Positions 1-11,976 of a stretch of 64,000 nt of DNA are shown here, piece by piece. The position numbers were made by a program, and so were the translations under genes. The stretch is taken from assembly GCA_023375785.1 (NCBI GenBank), contig SZWC01004807.1, positions 78,604 through 142,603 on the forward strand, in the 5' to 3' direction. Source of the stretch: Penium margaritaceum (lineage: Eukaryota; Streptophyta; Zygnematophyceae; Desmidiales; Peniaceae). The notes beneath the pieces were generated by a model. The model did not search any database and was not told where the DNA came from. It saw only the letters and a program-made list of their open reading frames with translations. Position 1 is the first letter of the stretch, and the number at the start of each line of letters is the position of its first letter.

Positions 1-1666
1 CCCCCCCCCCCCCCCCCCCCTCCCCATTTGATTCGTTCAGCATGTCAAGTTTGAAGCTTTGCCTTTGACCAGGGTTTGCGTGCTCATCCCAATGCACTAT
101 TTCATCAAACTATACATGATTACGCTTTACAAGCACATCCTCAAAATCGAAATTCGGACTTCAAACTTTGAAAATCGAGCTTCAAAATTCAGGATTTGAA
201 TTCCGAGTCAGAAAATTGAACTTCAAACTTCTGACATCGAAGTGCTAGATCTGAACTACGATTCCCGAAACTACATTGTGGAAACTAGTCATTTTGAATT
301 CGAAGCCTCCGACATTTCACCTTCAAACCTCAGACCTCGTGTCAATCAGCGATCCCACATACATCAGCTCCAAATGCCAAACTTTGCACTATAAACGCTG
401 ATAAATAAAACTCAATCAGGATTAGAGGGTAGTTTGCCACCTGGCAGAGCCCACCAACTGGTGACGCGCTGCTAGCGTGAGTTAGAGTGGCTGACCACAC
501 AAGACTGCTCAAATCTGAACGACGACAGAGACAATCTGCGATTGCTTCAGTAAAATAGAGGGAATTTAGCATGCATATTGCGCCCAGTACAAGCCAGAAA
601 TTTGTACATTTCCACCCCAGTAACCCAATTGAACCCGTTGTTCCGGGGTGGCTGATGGGGGGGGGGGGGGGATCACATCAATGTGCTGTGGTGGACATTA
701 ATGTTCCAGAGTTCGGGGTGGCCAGGTCAACATTGCCACACCTCCACCACACATTGTCTTCATACCTTTTCATTTTTGCGTCCACCTTTCACGTACTAGT
801 ATGGTATAACAACATTGTACAATTCTTCCACACATCTTTGCTGTCCATAAATCATATAACTAATGAAAACAGTGATGAAAAGACCATTAGAATTTGGAAA
901 CAAGCATAAGTAACCTTTTAAAAATTTCAAGGAATAAGGGACGTTATTAAGCAAATTATGAATCTCTTCAAGCTGCCCAAATAGTAACAATGATAAGATA
1001 TATGATGAATGGCATAGGAGTATTAGATCAACACCTAGTTTGTTGGAAAACCCATCAGGCGCAACAGATTCCTTGCATCCTTCATTGCACATTAACACAG
1101 AACTAAGATCACCAAATGGATGCATGATTCAACAAGCGTGCATTAATGAGAAAAATCACTCAATCATGAATTTGACACTCGAGGGCCTTCAATATCATCT
1201 AGTGTAACAGATCAACATATGGATGGAGGATTTTTGGAAATTTCACTTGCAAAAAGATGTAAAAAATAGACACGTGTATTCATTCAGTTTTCCTTGAGCC
1301 ATTTGATTGCACAAACTGAAGGAAACCAACGGTACATATGTTGTTGACGAGTTTCAAGGTGTACTTCGTTGTTTCTATGATCAATAAAGAGACAGGATTA
1401 TTAACCTTGTGGACTACATTTTGCATGGTGTTACGTGAGATTGGTGGTATAGTTTAAAGGACATCAAATGCAAGCAAGAGGCCTGTAGAGCTAGCTCAAT
1501 GGCACACACAACCGCTTTCAGTTTGATGGCTTCATGTTTCACACATATTGACCAGATCGATTTGACATGGCAAGAATAACTGACTCTATACAAGGAATGG
1601 AATAAATCCACAATTTGACAGGTGGTTCAAGGTAGAAAAACTACACCTATAGTCCAATACGCACAT

Positions 1667-1745
<79 letters not shown>

Positions 1746-2149
1746 TTGTTGTTGTTGTTGGGGGACTACACACATTGTTTCTACAAAATCTCACCGACGT
1801 TGACAACAACCCTACAAACTCTCTTTCATCGTCATATCAGCCTCAATACAACATCCTGGAAGCCAGTGGCATGCCTTGTGTACATAAAGATACTATGAAA
1901 ATAACCATATAATTAGAGTCATTGGATGAAAAATTCCAATGGTTGGGAATACCAAAGTGATAACTCTTACCGTGGCGGGTGAAATTGATGGTCGATAGCG
2001 GCATCCTTTGTGGTGGAGATGGTCGCCATCAGTAAACAAAGCTAATGGCTCTGCTTGAAGTATCAATAGTATGCCAAAAGGATGGGGGGGTTTAAAAATC
2101 AGAGAGGAGTTGGGAGAAAAAAGAGGACAAGATTAGAAGGTAAAGCTCT
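1..2149. other. Unrecognised flank without a supported gene
   Basis: The window opens with 20 C residues, which may be a sequencing or assembly edge. A 15-base G run lies at 657-671. From about 150 to 330 the sequence repeats short AT-rich words of the type ttcaaa/gaaatt. The open frames here (for example 342-572 minus and 571-909 plus) have no recognisable domain and ordinary non-coding composition, so I do not call a gene. The only clear structure is the GTT microsatellite at 1668-1760. The left end of the gypsy fossil G1 is blurred, so its gag part could lie in 1800-2150 without being recognisable. Confidence 0.6.
1668..1760 (+). repeat. (GTT)n trinucleotide microsatellite
   Basis: About 30 consecutive GTT units run through this stretch, with one interruption near 1742-1747 where a short T run breaks the phase. 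All frames stay open here, giving poly-Val, poly-Leu or poly-Thr readings that are artefacts of the repeat. Confidence 0.95.
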
Positions 2150-3878
2150 TGCTTAATGCAAAAACTTGCACGAACTGATTGCCCATCTTAATGGCTCATG
2201 GTGCCGGTGGTGAGAGTTTCTGCAATCACAAAGCTCAACGAGGGGTGCGACAGCAAACACCTGGCGATGCTTTTATGAGTGCAACCGAGCCGTTACAATT
2301 GCAAAATGGTATTGGTCACATTGGACTTGGGGGGCTCTCACAGCTTCATCAGCATGTTTGAAGAGAAATCACACGCATTTCAAGGGGAAACCATTGACTA
2401 GCGACTCTAGATTCATCAACTTTGTGAACTTAGCTGATTGAAAACCAGGGAATAACAAGGTGTAATGGTCTTACAGATGCGTCTAATGAACAGCAAAAGA
2501 GCATCATTTGAAGACATTTACTTACTGAAAAATGTACAAGTGGATAAGAACAACTGTACAGTCAAACTCACCATCAGTGGTAAAAAGCATGACATGTGAT
2601 CGGGCAGCTCACGACATAATGGCAGCTGTAGAAAGTAGTAGGGGAAGGAATTGGGGACATTACAACAAACAAAACGTTACAGCACATGATGCCGGTATTG
2701 CTCCTCATGCCCAAAATCATACTGAAATGAAGAATTCACACATGAATAGTCCGCGTAGAACTTTAAAAAGAGGCCAAGTCTAATCAATAGCATATTGAAC
2801 TTAGTGGCCTATCAATCTCCAAAGCAGAAAAGCCTAAAGCCGTACTAAATGAGGTTGTACCACTAATTGAATAGCTAAGGGGTATTTCTTGATTAGGTGT
2901 CCCGAGGGCTTCCTTCATCATACAACATCAACAACCAAGTTGACTTGAAGATATGCTGTAGACTGATGGTCAAAGGGACCTAGTACATGAGTGACCACAA
3001 CCTGACCGAGCTGAAATGTCAGCTAAACAATATGTTCATGCAGGGGATTCTCCGCCCGTATATGACACCATGCACAAAATTGGTACTTTTGGTACTTTTG
3101 TTTCCAAGAAAAAATGACCGGTGAAATGCATATGTGTGTGGACTATCAAGTGGCAAACGCCAGTTTCACTATGGACTTGTTTCCCTTCCCACAAACAGAT
3201 TTGTTGTGTAACCAATTTGAACGAACAAGAATTCTCACCCTAATAAAAAAAATGGTGCAGTCATCACCAGAACCGTGTATCTTAGGGAGACATAGAAAAA
3301 GTTGTAACTTACCATTAACACAGAATGTTCAGAGTCATGTCATTTGAACCTATATGTTTTTGGCAACGGCTATGGTAGCAATGAACAGTGTTTTCCTGTT
3401 GTACTCAACAGCATTTTCCTTGTCTTCCTTGAGGAAATCCTGGTGTACAACTATAAACCACAGAAGATAATGGACACCTGAATAAAATTTCTTGAAACTT
3501 TATGGAGAGAGAATTCCTGAAAAAAATCTTAAAGTACAAATCTGGTCGTCATTTGATTGACCCTTTTGACCACATCATTGACAGTAGAAAGATCATGATG
3601 GAACCAAAGAGGGTCGACACAGTCACTGATTTGCTCAAAATCTGGTATGTCCTAGTGGCTTTGGAGTTTGACAGCCATCTCATGTATCCATACATGGTTA
3701 TGCTAAATAGTTAGTGTCTCTCTGCAATAGCACCTGTAGAACCAATAACAGGATTAGTGTAACAAAAAAGGGAAGTGTTTACTTCTACATGAAACACACT
3801 GACTTTGGTGCAAACCTTGTGTACTGGCAGATCAAGCAATGGACTACATCACGTCCATTGAAGCATCCGATAAAGGAA

Positions 3879-3976
3879 TCAGAGTTTTCCTCTTACAAGA
3901 CAATGGAAGTGGTCCACAATTAGTCTCTTATCAGAGTTTTCCTCTTACAAGACAATGGAAGTGGTCCACAATTAGT
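3879..3976 (+). repeat. 46-bp direct repeat, two copies
   Basis: A 46-bp segment at 3879-3924 recurs at 3931-3976 essentially unchanged, with 6 bp between the copies. It lies in the RNase H part of fossil G1, directly left of the inverted repeat at 3973-4059. Such identity inside an otherwise decayed fossil means the duplication is much younger than the element, or is an assembly product. Confidence 0.85.
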
Positions 3977-4059
3977 TTTTTTCTCCTCCACCGTATAGTT
4001 AAACACTGACTTACTACGTAAGTCAGTGTTTAACTATACGGTGGAGGAGAAAGAAACTA
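3973..4059. repeat. Near-perfect inverted repeat, 42-nt arms
   Basis: The left arm 3973-4014 and right arm 4018-4059 are reverse complements with a single mismatch and a 3-nt spacer (tac, 4015-4017). The inner 34 bp are perfect. The right arm is the RNase H text in its normal orientation, so the left arm is an inverted copy of it. Together with the adjacent 46-bp direct repeat this looks like a template-switch or fold-back scar. No transposon-like target duplication was seen. Confidence 0.9.
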
Positions 4060-5530
4060 GTGATTATGCGCACATTCAAGATGAGGCAATATCAGTTGGG
4101 AATTTCAATGAAATAATCTTTGCACCAATCTCCATGCACTAAATTCTCTCAAGACTTAGCCAAATGTGAATCAACACATGGAGTTACTTAAGCCCAAATT
4201 CAACTACGACATGGAGTAACAACGTAGAAAAAAAATGATAGCTGATACTCTAGAAGGGAAACTTGACCTGACGGCCAATATCAGTACAAGATATGCTGAA
4301 CAAGACTAGTACCTTGCAAAAATTTGTGTAAAAGGCCCAAAAAGAGAGCTGTGGACAGGAAATTCAAACTTATCATTTGACGCACTCTATTGGCAATTAC
4401 AATTCACTTGCCATGTTGGTGCACCGCCCAACAAAGATTTTGGGAATGCTATTACAGGAGTGCCACAACACCATTTCTTTGTGGACACCGGATAGGAAAA
4501 AATGCAAGTTTACATTTCAAACAACTATAAGTCATGCAACTTACGTCAACGCCACATGTTGAAACAAACCAAGCCCCCATTTTTGCTTCAACCTCCATAT
4601 CCACACAAAGAACCATGGACACATATGGCGATGGAATTTGTGAGGTTCTTGCCCATTACTTCAAATGAGCCCCAGGATATTGTTTTCATGTTTGACTAGT
4701 TATTGGATATGTCTCAAACATGCATGAATTTTATTTCAATATCAAATGAGAGAACAACATGACTGCTCCTTGATAAATTTACATTAATACGTAGCATCCA
4801 CTCCTCGATCAAGTGACTGAGATGGGAGGTGTAGATTATGGTAGGAGCTAGTGACTTGCTAGAGTAGTCAAGTTTAATCCACATCTTTGTAACAAGAGAC
4901 TGAAGAATGGATCAAGGGGCCAATGTAACACTGAAAACCACCCTAGAATTGATGCAAGTCAAATGACATTGACTTGGCAGTCAAGCTTCCAGAGACCAAG
5001 CTGCCAAGCTGAATATCTCCACAACCATGGATCAAATGAATTTTTCATTGGTTCATGGCAAAATACGTAGAATTCCAGTTAGAGTATAACATCTATCAAA
5101 AATCTTCACATAATTTGAGTCAGAATCCAATGGGGAGATCCTTGACAAGACACGTCATATTATTGCAAGGGAACAAGAAGCAATGAATTCTGCAGATGAA
5201 AAGCACCAGGTAAACACCAATGTGAAAGGTGACGACCGTGGAAAACTGGATGTTTAAGAATATGAGACTACAAGGACAATAACACTCTATTTTGGAAACC
5301 GAGTAGTTGGGTCCGTGCATCACCAAGGGGATTTACAAAGATGTCTTCACCATAGTTTACGTGCTTATCGGCATGGCTATCCACCTGGTGTTCAACATCA
5401 ATCGAATCAAACTCTACCATGACCTAAATGAGCACTACCTTGGAAGAGACATGCTTTCACCACCACTTGTGGATATAGAGTAGGGTACTGAGTACAAAGT
5501 CGAGGAGAGGTTTTGACAGTGACGACAAGG

Positions 5531-5875
5531 ATACAATCGAGCAAAAACGCTCGTTTTTTTAGATTAAGCAGAAATGCACATTTTGTTTTTTTCTTTCTAA
5601 ATCGCAAACCCCACAGGTTTCACAATCAAACCTTAGTCAAAACCTACCCCGAATTACACTGGGGGTTTTAGGGTTTTATTGTTGCGGGGGCTCCTGCTTG
5701 GACCCGCGGTAGCGGGACCCAGTAGGTTCCCTTTCGACACATGGGGAGTCTCGGACCCCCCATGCAAACCATACGCAAACCCCTGCATGAACATTCACAA
5801 ACCCCTCCAATGAGGGTTTTGTGAATGTTCAAAGAAATCGATGACTTCAGCATGTCGACGCTGCATTGCATGGAG
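5531..5875 (+). repeat. R-family dispersed repeat, copy 1
   Basis: This segment is shared with 60636-60910 (same strand) and, inverted, with 60030-60325. Shared landmarks in order are a GAGCGAAAACGC-like start, CTACCCCGAATTACA, the self-complementary block CCGCGGTAGCGG, GGTTCCCTTTC, ATGGGGAGTCTCG, and a stem-loop. The stem-loop here is at about 5786-5831, with arms GAACATTCACAAA and TTTTGTGAATGTTC around a CCCTCC/GAGGG core. No protein is encoded. No target duplication or terminal inverted repeats were found. It could be a non-autonomous transposon (MITE-like) of unknown class. Confidence 0.7.
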
Positions 5876-5907
5876 CGTCAACATGCTGCGATTTCTCGCT
5901 GTTCGCG

Positions 5908-6003
5908 GGTAAAGTGTTCATATTCTCAGCCCAGTGGGTAGGGGAGTATTATTCTTTCGAATGCGGATAAGATGTTCATATTCTTCCAATCACCGGGTAG
6001 GGC
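5908..6003 (+). repeat. Imperfect tandem duplication, period 58
   Basis: The words TGTTCATATTCT and GGGTAGGG occur at 5915-5945 and again 58 bases later at 5973-6002, with diverged sequence between them. Two units only. It lies just beyond R-family copy 1. Confidence 0.55.
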
Positions 6004-7545
6004 ATATACACAGTCAAATTTCCTGGGTAATCCCTACATGTACCCTTAAGTCAAATACATCCCCATTTACTCTCACTTTAGCACATTACGTTCCAAAATT
6101 TTATGATTGGGTGAAAATCACCTCCATGCTTTGGGCTCAGGACTATATCATACCCTATTTTTTTTTTACCTTACAAAGTGCCTCACTTTCCTTCGGACCT
6201 TTGGCAAATTTGAATCTTTGTTAGCCTTTGAAGCCTTCAACCTTGTGTTGACCTTTGGTATATAGGGTGTTTTTTGGCTTGGCATGTCTAAGGAACATCC
6301 ATCTAAGCGAGATCAGATCCATGCAAATGATAGTTGAATTGACTTATAAACCATTTTCCATGTAAAGAGCACCAATGACATGAGTTGAACGAGCTCATGA
6401 TTTGTGTTTTTCTTGTTGACCACATCGACTTCTTGTTTCCACTAGAATACTCACGAAATGCGCTCTCAATAAATCTCATCAGCACATGACGTGGTTGAGC
6501 TCATTAACCTGTCAAGCTTAGTTATTTATACGCTTGCTCACCTAAGGCTCACTTGCTTGAACACTCACTTGCTCTGTTGCTCTCTTGCTCACTCCTATAG
6601 GGAGTGTAATTGTAATGCTTTGAAACGTGGGATGGACTTGTTTAAGGTATGGGGTGTATTCTTTAGGTAGTGGAGGACTAACTTTGTGTTTTGGCCGAAA
6701 GGAGTAGGTGTTGAGACTTAGACACACGCCACTTCATGAACTATGTGTTTGGATCTTGTTGTCATTACATCCATGGCCAACTATGAAGCGAATTTCGTAT
6801 TTGTACATAAACTGGCTGCAACGATCCTGGCATACAACCTTGACCTTTGGTGTTCTATTCCAGGTTTTTTCCTAATTGATCACCCCTCCACAAATTTCAG
6901 AAGATGTATCGTGAGTTGTATTAGGGTTTTTTTTCTCGGGTGTGAACTCTTTATGACTATTGATCGTCAAAACAACTCACCTTGATATTCTCAAAACCCC
7001 CAGATTTTGACAAGTTTTCTCGAAGCATCCATTCACGACGTGACACTTTGCACCTTGAGCACACACAACCCAAGCATGCCTTTTCTTTTGCACTTGTATA
7101 CATGTGCTTGAAAGTCTTAAAAATATTCATCAAAGAATACCTATCATTAATAAGAAATTTCTCTGATTTCCTTAACACCCATACCTCGCATGTCACACAA
7201 CTTCCACCAAATAATCATCCACGTTCTGCTTGGTGTTGTATTCTTGAGGGGTACATTGCTTACTGTGGTGGACGTGTGATGACGGTTTTGTGTTGCCAGA
7301 TATGTGTATGGCTGGATTTTATGCTTTCACATTTCCATGTGTTTATTTTCAAATGAAAGATAAAATTTGAGGATTCTTTACATTGAGAAATGTTATAACT
7401 AAATTGGGTATGGTTAGAGTCTTTCACAAGACCAGGCGTGGGAGTATCCACATGCTTACGTTTACACCTCCAAGACGTGAGGTTTATCTTTCAAACTACC
7501 CATCTCCTTTTTTACAGTTTACATTTAAGGCCTTCCCTCAGGTTG

Positions 7546-8049
7546 TTAGTTCTTGACAAGACCTACGTATGATACAAGTTCAGTGAGCACATTTCTGTCA
7601 TTATGTTCTGGTGTGGTGTCAAAGCTTGCAATTGTACTTGTGTTTGGTGTATACAAGCTGTGGCCGGAGGGTCTCCATAAAGGCTCCCAATACAAGCAAA
7701 AATTCAACAGCATGAACGGGTACAGGGAAGTACATGACGAGTAGATGGCACGTGATTCAGTTTCATCCAGCCGGATTGTTGCTTGGTTGAGATATGATTT
7801 CCTTAAAAAGAAGCCAGGATCTTGACGGTTGCCATTGCTTTGATGCTTACCTCCATTGAAGTCAAATATGTACATTTGCATCCAATAGTTGAATATGGCA
7901 ATGGCATGCATTAGACACCAGAAACCAAACATCGAGATCGTCGACACATTATCTGTTCCATCAAGGACCTTAGTTGTTGTTTTCTGACATGCAACCCAAA
8001 AAGTCGCCTTATGTACTAAATATTTTTTAAGAATTGTAAACTTCGACAT
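7546..8049 (-). CDS. Unrecognised 167-codon open frame
   Basis: Longest ATG-started frame in the 5.9-10.5 kb stretch. The start at 8049 gives MSKFTILKKYL; upstream codons without ATG extend it slightly. It is rich in aromatic residues (several F, W and Y around the middle) but shows no signal peptide, clear membrane span or known motif. No neighbouring gene or regulatory signal supports it. Chance openness is the likelier explanation. I do not assign a function. Confidence 0.15.
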   Translation of the reverse strand: MSKFTILKKYLVHKATFWVACQKTTTKVLDGTDNVSTISMFGFWCLMHAIAIFNYWMQMYIFDFNGGKHQSNGNRQDPGFFLRKSYLNQATIRLDETESRAIYSSCTSLYPFMLLNFCLYWEPLWRPSGHSLYTPNTSTIASFDTTPEHNDRNVLTELVSYVGLVKN

Positions 8050-9335
8050 TTCCGATTGGACCTTCAAAGTAAGTTTGTCATGAAACTAGTAAAACAACAC
8101 CAAATGAGTAGTAACTTTGCTCAATGAAGCTTGGAAGTAACCCTTGATTTAGTTGGTCCTCCTTTCCCATGACCACTAATGCAGTTTGAGTTATTCCTAT
8201 TCAAGGGTCTTATTGGGGAGTTTCCGGCCATTTCCAAAAGAATTGGTCAGACCCCAAGCGGTTGCCTGTCGAACAGTTGAGTGTGTTGAAATGTATATGG
8301 GGCCCAGGTTGCCCTTTGACTTGGCGGGCCACAAATAGCCAGTACCCCTCTCACTGCTCGCGTAATCTGGAATCCTAGCAGAGGCCACCATGCCCTTTGC
8401 GAAAGGTCGCTTGGGATGACAATTATAGTGCTCATTTGCCTTTGGTGCAAACATAGTTAAACTACAAACCCATAAATGTTAAAAGCTTAACCCTTCCTTG
8501 CATAGATAACGGTTGCATGTTCCATGAATTCCCTTTATCCTTAGCAAATCCACTGATGAACCTTCAAGTGAAATGAAGACCACCTCGTACCATTGTAGTG
8601 GCCCTAAACGCAGCACATATAGCCATTTATACAAACTCACTGTTTTTGCCAGTTTCTGGAGGAACACTGGTTGATGGTTACCTAGCTTGATAGATTATTG
8701 AATCTATGTAGATGTGAAGCATCAGAAAGAAGAAGCAAAGTCATCACAAGTATGCTGTTGGGTTGTGACTGTGCTAGGATGTCACTACCTTAGCACGAAC
8801 ACCATGATGTGTGTTAAAATAGGTTGGTTGTGTCTGCATGCCTTACAAATGAACTGATCGAGGCTCATGTGATTGGAAGATTTTCATTAAGAGATGTCTC
8901 CATGTGCCATCCTGCTTCTTTCATTTTAAACTAAAGCTTTGCGAGAAACATGTTATTGGCTATTTCCCCATACTCTGTCTCCTTATTCAAAAGAGCGAGG
9001 GTCTGTTTGACTGTGACACTACAAAGATGTCACGTTTGTTGTCTCTACTACATACTTAGTTGAGGACTTACCTGTGGCCTCTGACATAGACTCTTTAGAA
9101 AAAATCCATGGAAATTCACCCACAAAATCTTGTCAATTTTTTTCCTCTTGTTCTCTTGTCTTACGGCAAGAGAACTGACATGAGATGGGCTCGTGACCTC
9201 TAACATTGTCTCACGTTGGTTATCCTAGTTTGCATGAGGATTTTCTGTGAACATTCTTGTAGTTATGTAGCCAAAAAGCTTCCTTGAAACCACAAGATAG
9301 ATTCCACCTGTCTAACTTTGTATGAAAACAACATG

Positions 9336-9381
9336 TTTTTTTTTTTTTTTCCTTTTCTTTTCTTTTCTTTTCTTTTTCCTT
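9336..9381 (+). repeat. Poly-T / (CTTTT)n pyrimidine tract
   Basis: Fifteen T residues are followed by four to five CTTTT-type units. Low complexity only. The open frame starting at 9318 reads through it and is not considered coding. Confidence 0.9.
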
Positions 9382-10516
9382 CGGCAAAATTCACATCTCT
9401 GTCGTGTTACAAAAATGAGATCATTGCCATAGCTACAATATTTCTAGTTTTTACTTGTGAATTACTAATTTCACAGCCCACGTTGCCCACAGAAAAGCAG
9501 TTTTTTATGATTGGTAGGCTTTCGTCGCATCTGGTTTTTGCAATTACCACATCAACTTGCATTTCTTCCCAATGCCATATCAGCTCGCAAAAGGCACTTG
9601 GCGTGCTCACAATCACTGCCATGCCGTAGTCTGGTAGCTCTAGACTGTCACCTGAAGGTGCCCTCACACCTTGAAAAATCAAGGAATTCAAGGTGAATTT
9701 GAGTTCGTTGCAATGCTTAACTCGTTTGTTTCAAAATGCATAAAACTTGACTATTTTTCTTGACTTGATGGTGCCCAGATTCTTGAATCCAAGTTCTTTG
9801 AGCATTGGTGTGACAGTATGTCTTCAAGAGTAAGCTATAGGTATTCGAGTTTGTTTTTCCCTACCCCTAAGAATGGACTGACGTTATGCACGCGGTGATG
9901 TGGCTCGTTTTGTTGACAGAATTCTTTGCAGAAAATGACCACCATCAATCGGCGATTGTTCGGCAGGTAACTCTTGTCCAAACGAGGAGAGTTATTAAGA
10001 GTTGCTACGCCTCCAAGGCTGTAGAAAGTTCTTAACAGCTTGTAGACGGCGCCCCACATTTAGTGTGTTCACCATGATGGCGCAAGACTTGAAAACACAG
10101 TTAAACGTGTCAAAAAGTGTCTGAAATTTGCTGACATTTCCATCCCGTCAAAGCCAGTTGCTATGGGCCGTGCCTCAAGTTTACTGAACTTCATCTTTCA
10201 TCTAGTTTGACAGAACAGCAAGTAGAGGAGCTTCATTCAATGAGATCCCCGCTTCATGTCGATGATAGCCGATGAAGGTTTTTTGCACCTTTTCACCCAA
10301 AATTCCAGTTCATGTTAATCTGCTTTCATCCATCGATGTTCGATTTTATAGGTTCAGACCGTTGGTCCATCGTGTCAACGGTGTCTGACTCGAGTCACAT
10401 GGGCCCGTTAAGACCAGTTGCACATTGCAAATCCGCGCTCCCATTGCCCAGTGTACTTGTGTTTCATGAAAAGCTTGAGGTTTTCACCCGTACAACCAGT
10501 GTCTATCACATACGCC

Positions 10517-11350
10517 ATGGATGGTGACGAAATGCAAAATGAAGTGCGAGAGGTTGTCATAAGTCAAGCAATCAGGCTCCTTGCTGTCATACTCTTCACG
10601 TTGCAAGTCATTCCGACTGACATTTGGCAGCGGCTAGTGAGACCATCCCTGTAACGCACCATGCACACTAGCACATTCGGTGGACTATCCTGGCTACATG
10701 AGCTTCACCGTGGCCACCCACAGCAATTCTTCAACATGATGAGCATGTTGCATAATCTCTGGTTCAACATCATCTACGCACTTAGCAGACAAAGAACCAT
10801 CCATGAAACCATCGTTAGCGTGGAGGAGAACCTATTCGTGTGGACTAAGCTTGTTTTCCAGGTGATGTCGCATCAATAACTGAGCGAGCGATTCCAGTGC
10901 GGGATGGCGACGGTTGGTCGTGTGTTACGTGAAGTCGTGGAGGCCATAAACAGCCTCGCTGCAACAACTATTCAGCAGCCATTGAGGGACGACTTACCTC
11001 CTCATGCGTGGCAAGGCAGACGGGATTACTTGCCGTACTTGGATGCATGTGTGGGTGCGCTGGATGGCACGCATGTGCCGGTCATTGTCACAGTTGGTTG
11101 GCGGGCTGCTTACACCAACAGGCACCAGCAGCTGACGTAGAACATATTGGCTACATGCGACGATGACCTATGTTTTACATGCATCACAAGTAGATGGGAA
11201 GGCTCCATCCACGATGCTTGAATGGTTTGACAAGAATTGGCACTTGGTTTTGCACTGCCGCAAGACACGTACATGTTAGACGGTACCTATGTGGACGGCA
11301 TGGCCGTTGACGTAGATGGAGTAGTCACTGCCGTGACAGCGGGAGCCTGA
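10517..11350 (+). pseudogene. PIF/Harbinger transposase (HARBI1-like nuclease) pseudogene
   Basis: A DDE-type nuclease of the PIF/Harbinger superfamily, which cuts and reinserts its own transposon. Starting at ATG 10517 the whole 834 nt stays in one frame. An N-terminal helical part with the word HPQQFFNMM is followed by LSRQRTIHETIV, then the RNase H-like core with CVGALDGTHVPV (first catalytic Asp, about 11060), the family word ILATCDDDLCFT, WEGSIHDA (about 11200), and LALGFALPQDTYMLDG, which corresponds to the conserved 'PPGKYYLVD' region holding the second Asp. The reading is interrupted by in-frame stops at 10652-10654, 10877-10879, 11138-11140, 11219-11221 and 11228-11230, and ends at 11348-11350 before the final acidic residue. 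There is no frameshift. Several stops fit C-to-T changes of CAA, CAG or CGA codons. TIRs were not found. Assignment is firm; the element boundaries are unknown. Confidence 0.85.
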
Positions 11351-11976
11351 TGCATGGGTGCACTTGTCTTCGGCACACCGGCCGATGATGCCGATAGTGT
11401 TACACTGGCCAGCAGGGTTAAGGGTGTAGCGGGCGTCAGCATGGTGTTTGTTGCAGATGGTGCTGCCATGGTCAAAGGTGCAGGTGGTGCCTGCATGGTG
11501 TTCGGCGTAGGTGGTGCAAGCGTGGCTGATGGTGTAGCTAGAGCTCCCATGGTGAATGTGGCAGGGGCAGTTTCAGGCACTGGTTAAGCACGCAGAACAG
11601 GAGCCACTGTAAACATGAACGGTGGTGCGGGTGCAATCCCAACATTGATGTAGCGTTGAGGGAGTGGTGCACATGGCATGAACACGCCACGCTTGTGCAT
11701 TCTGAGGTTGTTTCCACCAACAGGGGCACAGTTAAATGCGATTTCTTTGACTCTTGGCTCTTCTATGCCCCAGTGACGATGTTGGATGCAGGACAGGACC
11801 TGTAAGTGCGGCATGGTGGCGTAGTTGTAGGGGAACGTGTTCCCGTTGTACTCCCAAAGAAGGACTCTAGATTGCGACCACGTGCTGACAGGGCTACAGG
11901 TGCGAAACGCAGAAGACAAGGATGAGGACACCACGGAGGACGAGGTTGCCATTGCTGAGGAAGCCATTGGTTGCAT
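11287..11976 (-). pseudogene. Unrecognised minus-strand frame next to the Harbinger remnant
   Basis: An ATG-started frame runs from 11976 to a stop at 11584-11586 (130 codons) and continues in the same frame to about 11287. The first part has a Ser-rich N-terminus, then WSQSRVLLWEYNG and a Cys/His-containing stretch. The second part is a Pro/Ala/Thr/Met repeat built on words such as PAPLTMAAP. It overlaps the end of the Harbinger pseudogene tail to tail. Harbinger elements usually carry a second gene for a Myb/SANT-like DNA-binding protein, so position makes this a candidate. However, I see no tryptophan-spaced Myb repeat and do not assign the function. The low-complexity part may be a minisatellite. 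Confidence 0.3.

Larger units (their letters stand above)
2150..5530 (+). mobile_element. Ty3/gypsy chromovirus fossil G1
   Basis: Very degraded internal region of a Ty3/gypsy element related to G2, G4 and G5 in this window. The order is recognisable. The protease neighbourhood is at about 2165-2380, where the spacing of words matches G2 around 18590-18780. Reverse transcriptase is around 3000-3240, with the family words MCVDYQ and LFPFPQTDLL. RNase H is around 3830-4080, with the family word NYTVEEKE. The integrase core is around 4560-4700 (words PPFLLQPPYP and PWTHMAMEFV). The integrase C-terminus and start of a chromodomain are at about 5370-5520 (words IHLVFNINRIKLY and GRDMLSPP). No LTR is recognisable at either end, and the right end abuts R-family copy 1. 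It is heavily broken, with many lesions, and looks the oldest element here. Boundaries are approximate. Confidence 0.7.
6004..10516. other. 4.5 kb without a recognisable gene
   Basis: AT-rich sequence with scattered short open frames, none with a recognisable domain. Visible small structures are a pyrimidine tract at 9336-9381 and a 9-bp inverted repeat at 9150-9158/9167-9175 (GTTCTCTTG...CAAGAGAAC). One longer frame on the minus strand (7546-8049) is listed separately. Ancient transposon remnants beyond recognition are possible. Confidence 0.55.

Noticed and set aside
571-909. 112-codon plus-strand frame
   Set aside because: It runs over a 15-base G tract, shows no domain, and its neighbours show no gene structure.
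1622-1912. Open frames reading poly-Val, poly-Leu or poly-Thr
   Set aside because: They exist only because the GTT microsatellite has no stop codon in any frame.
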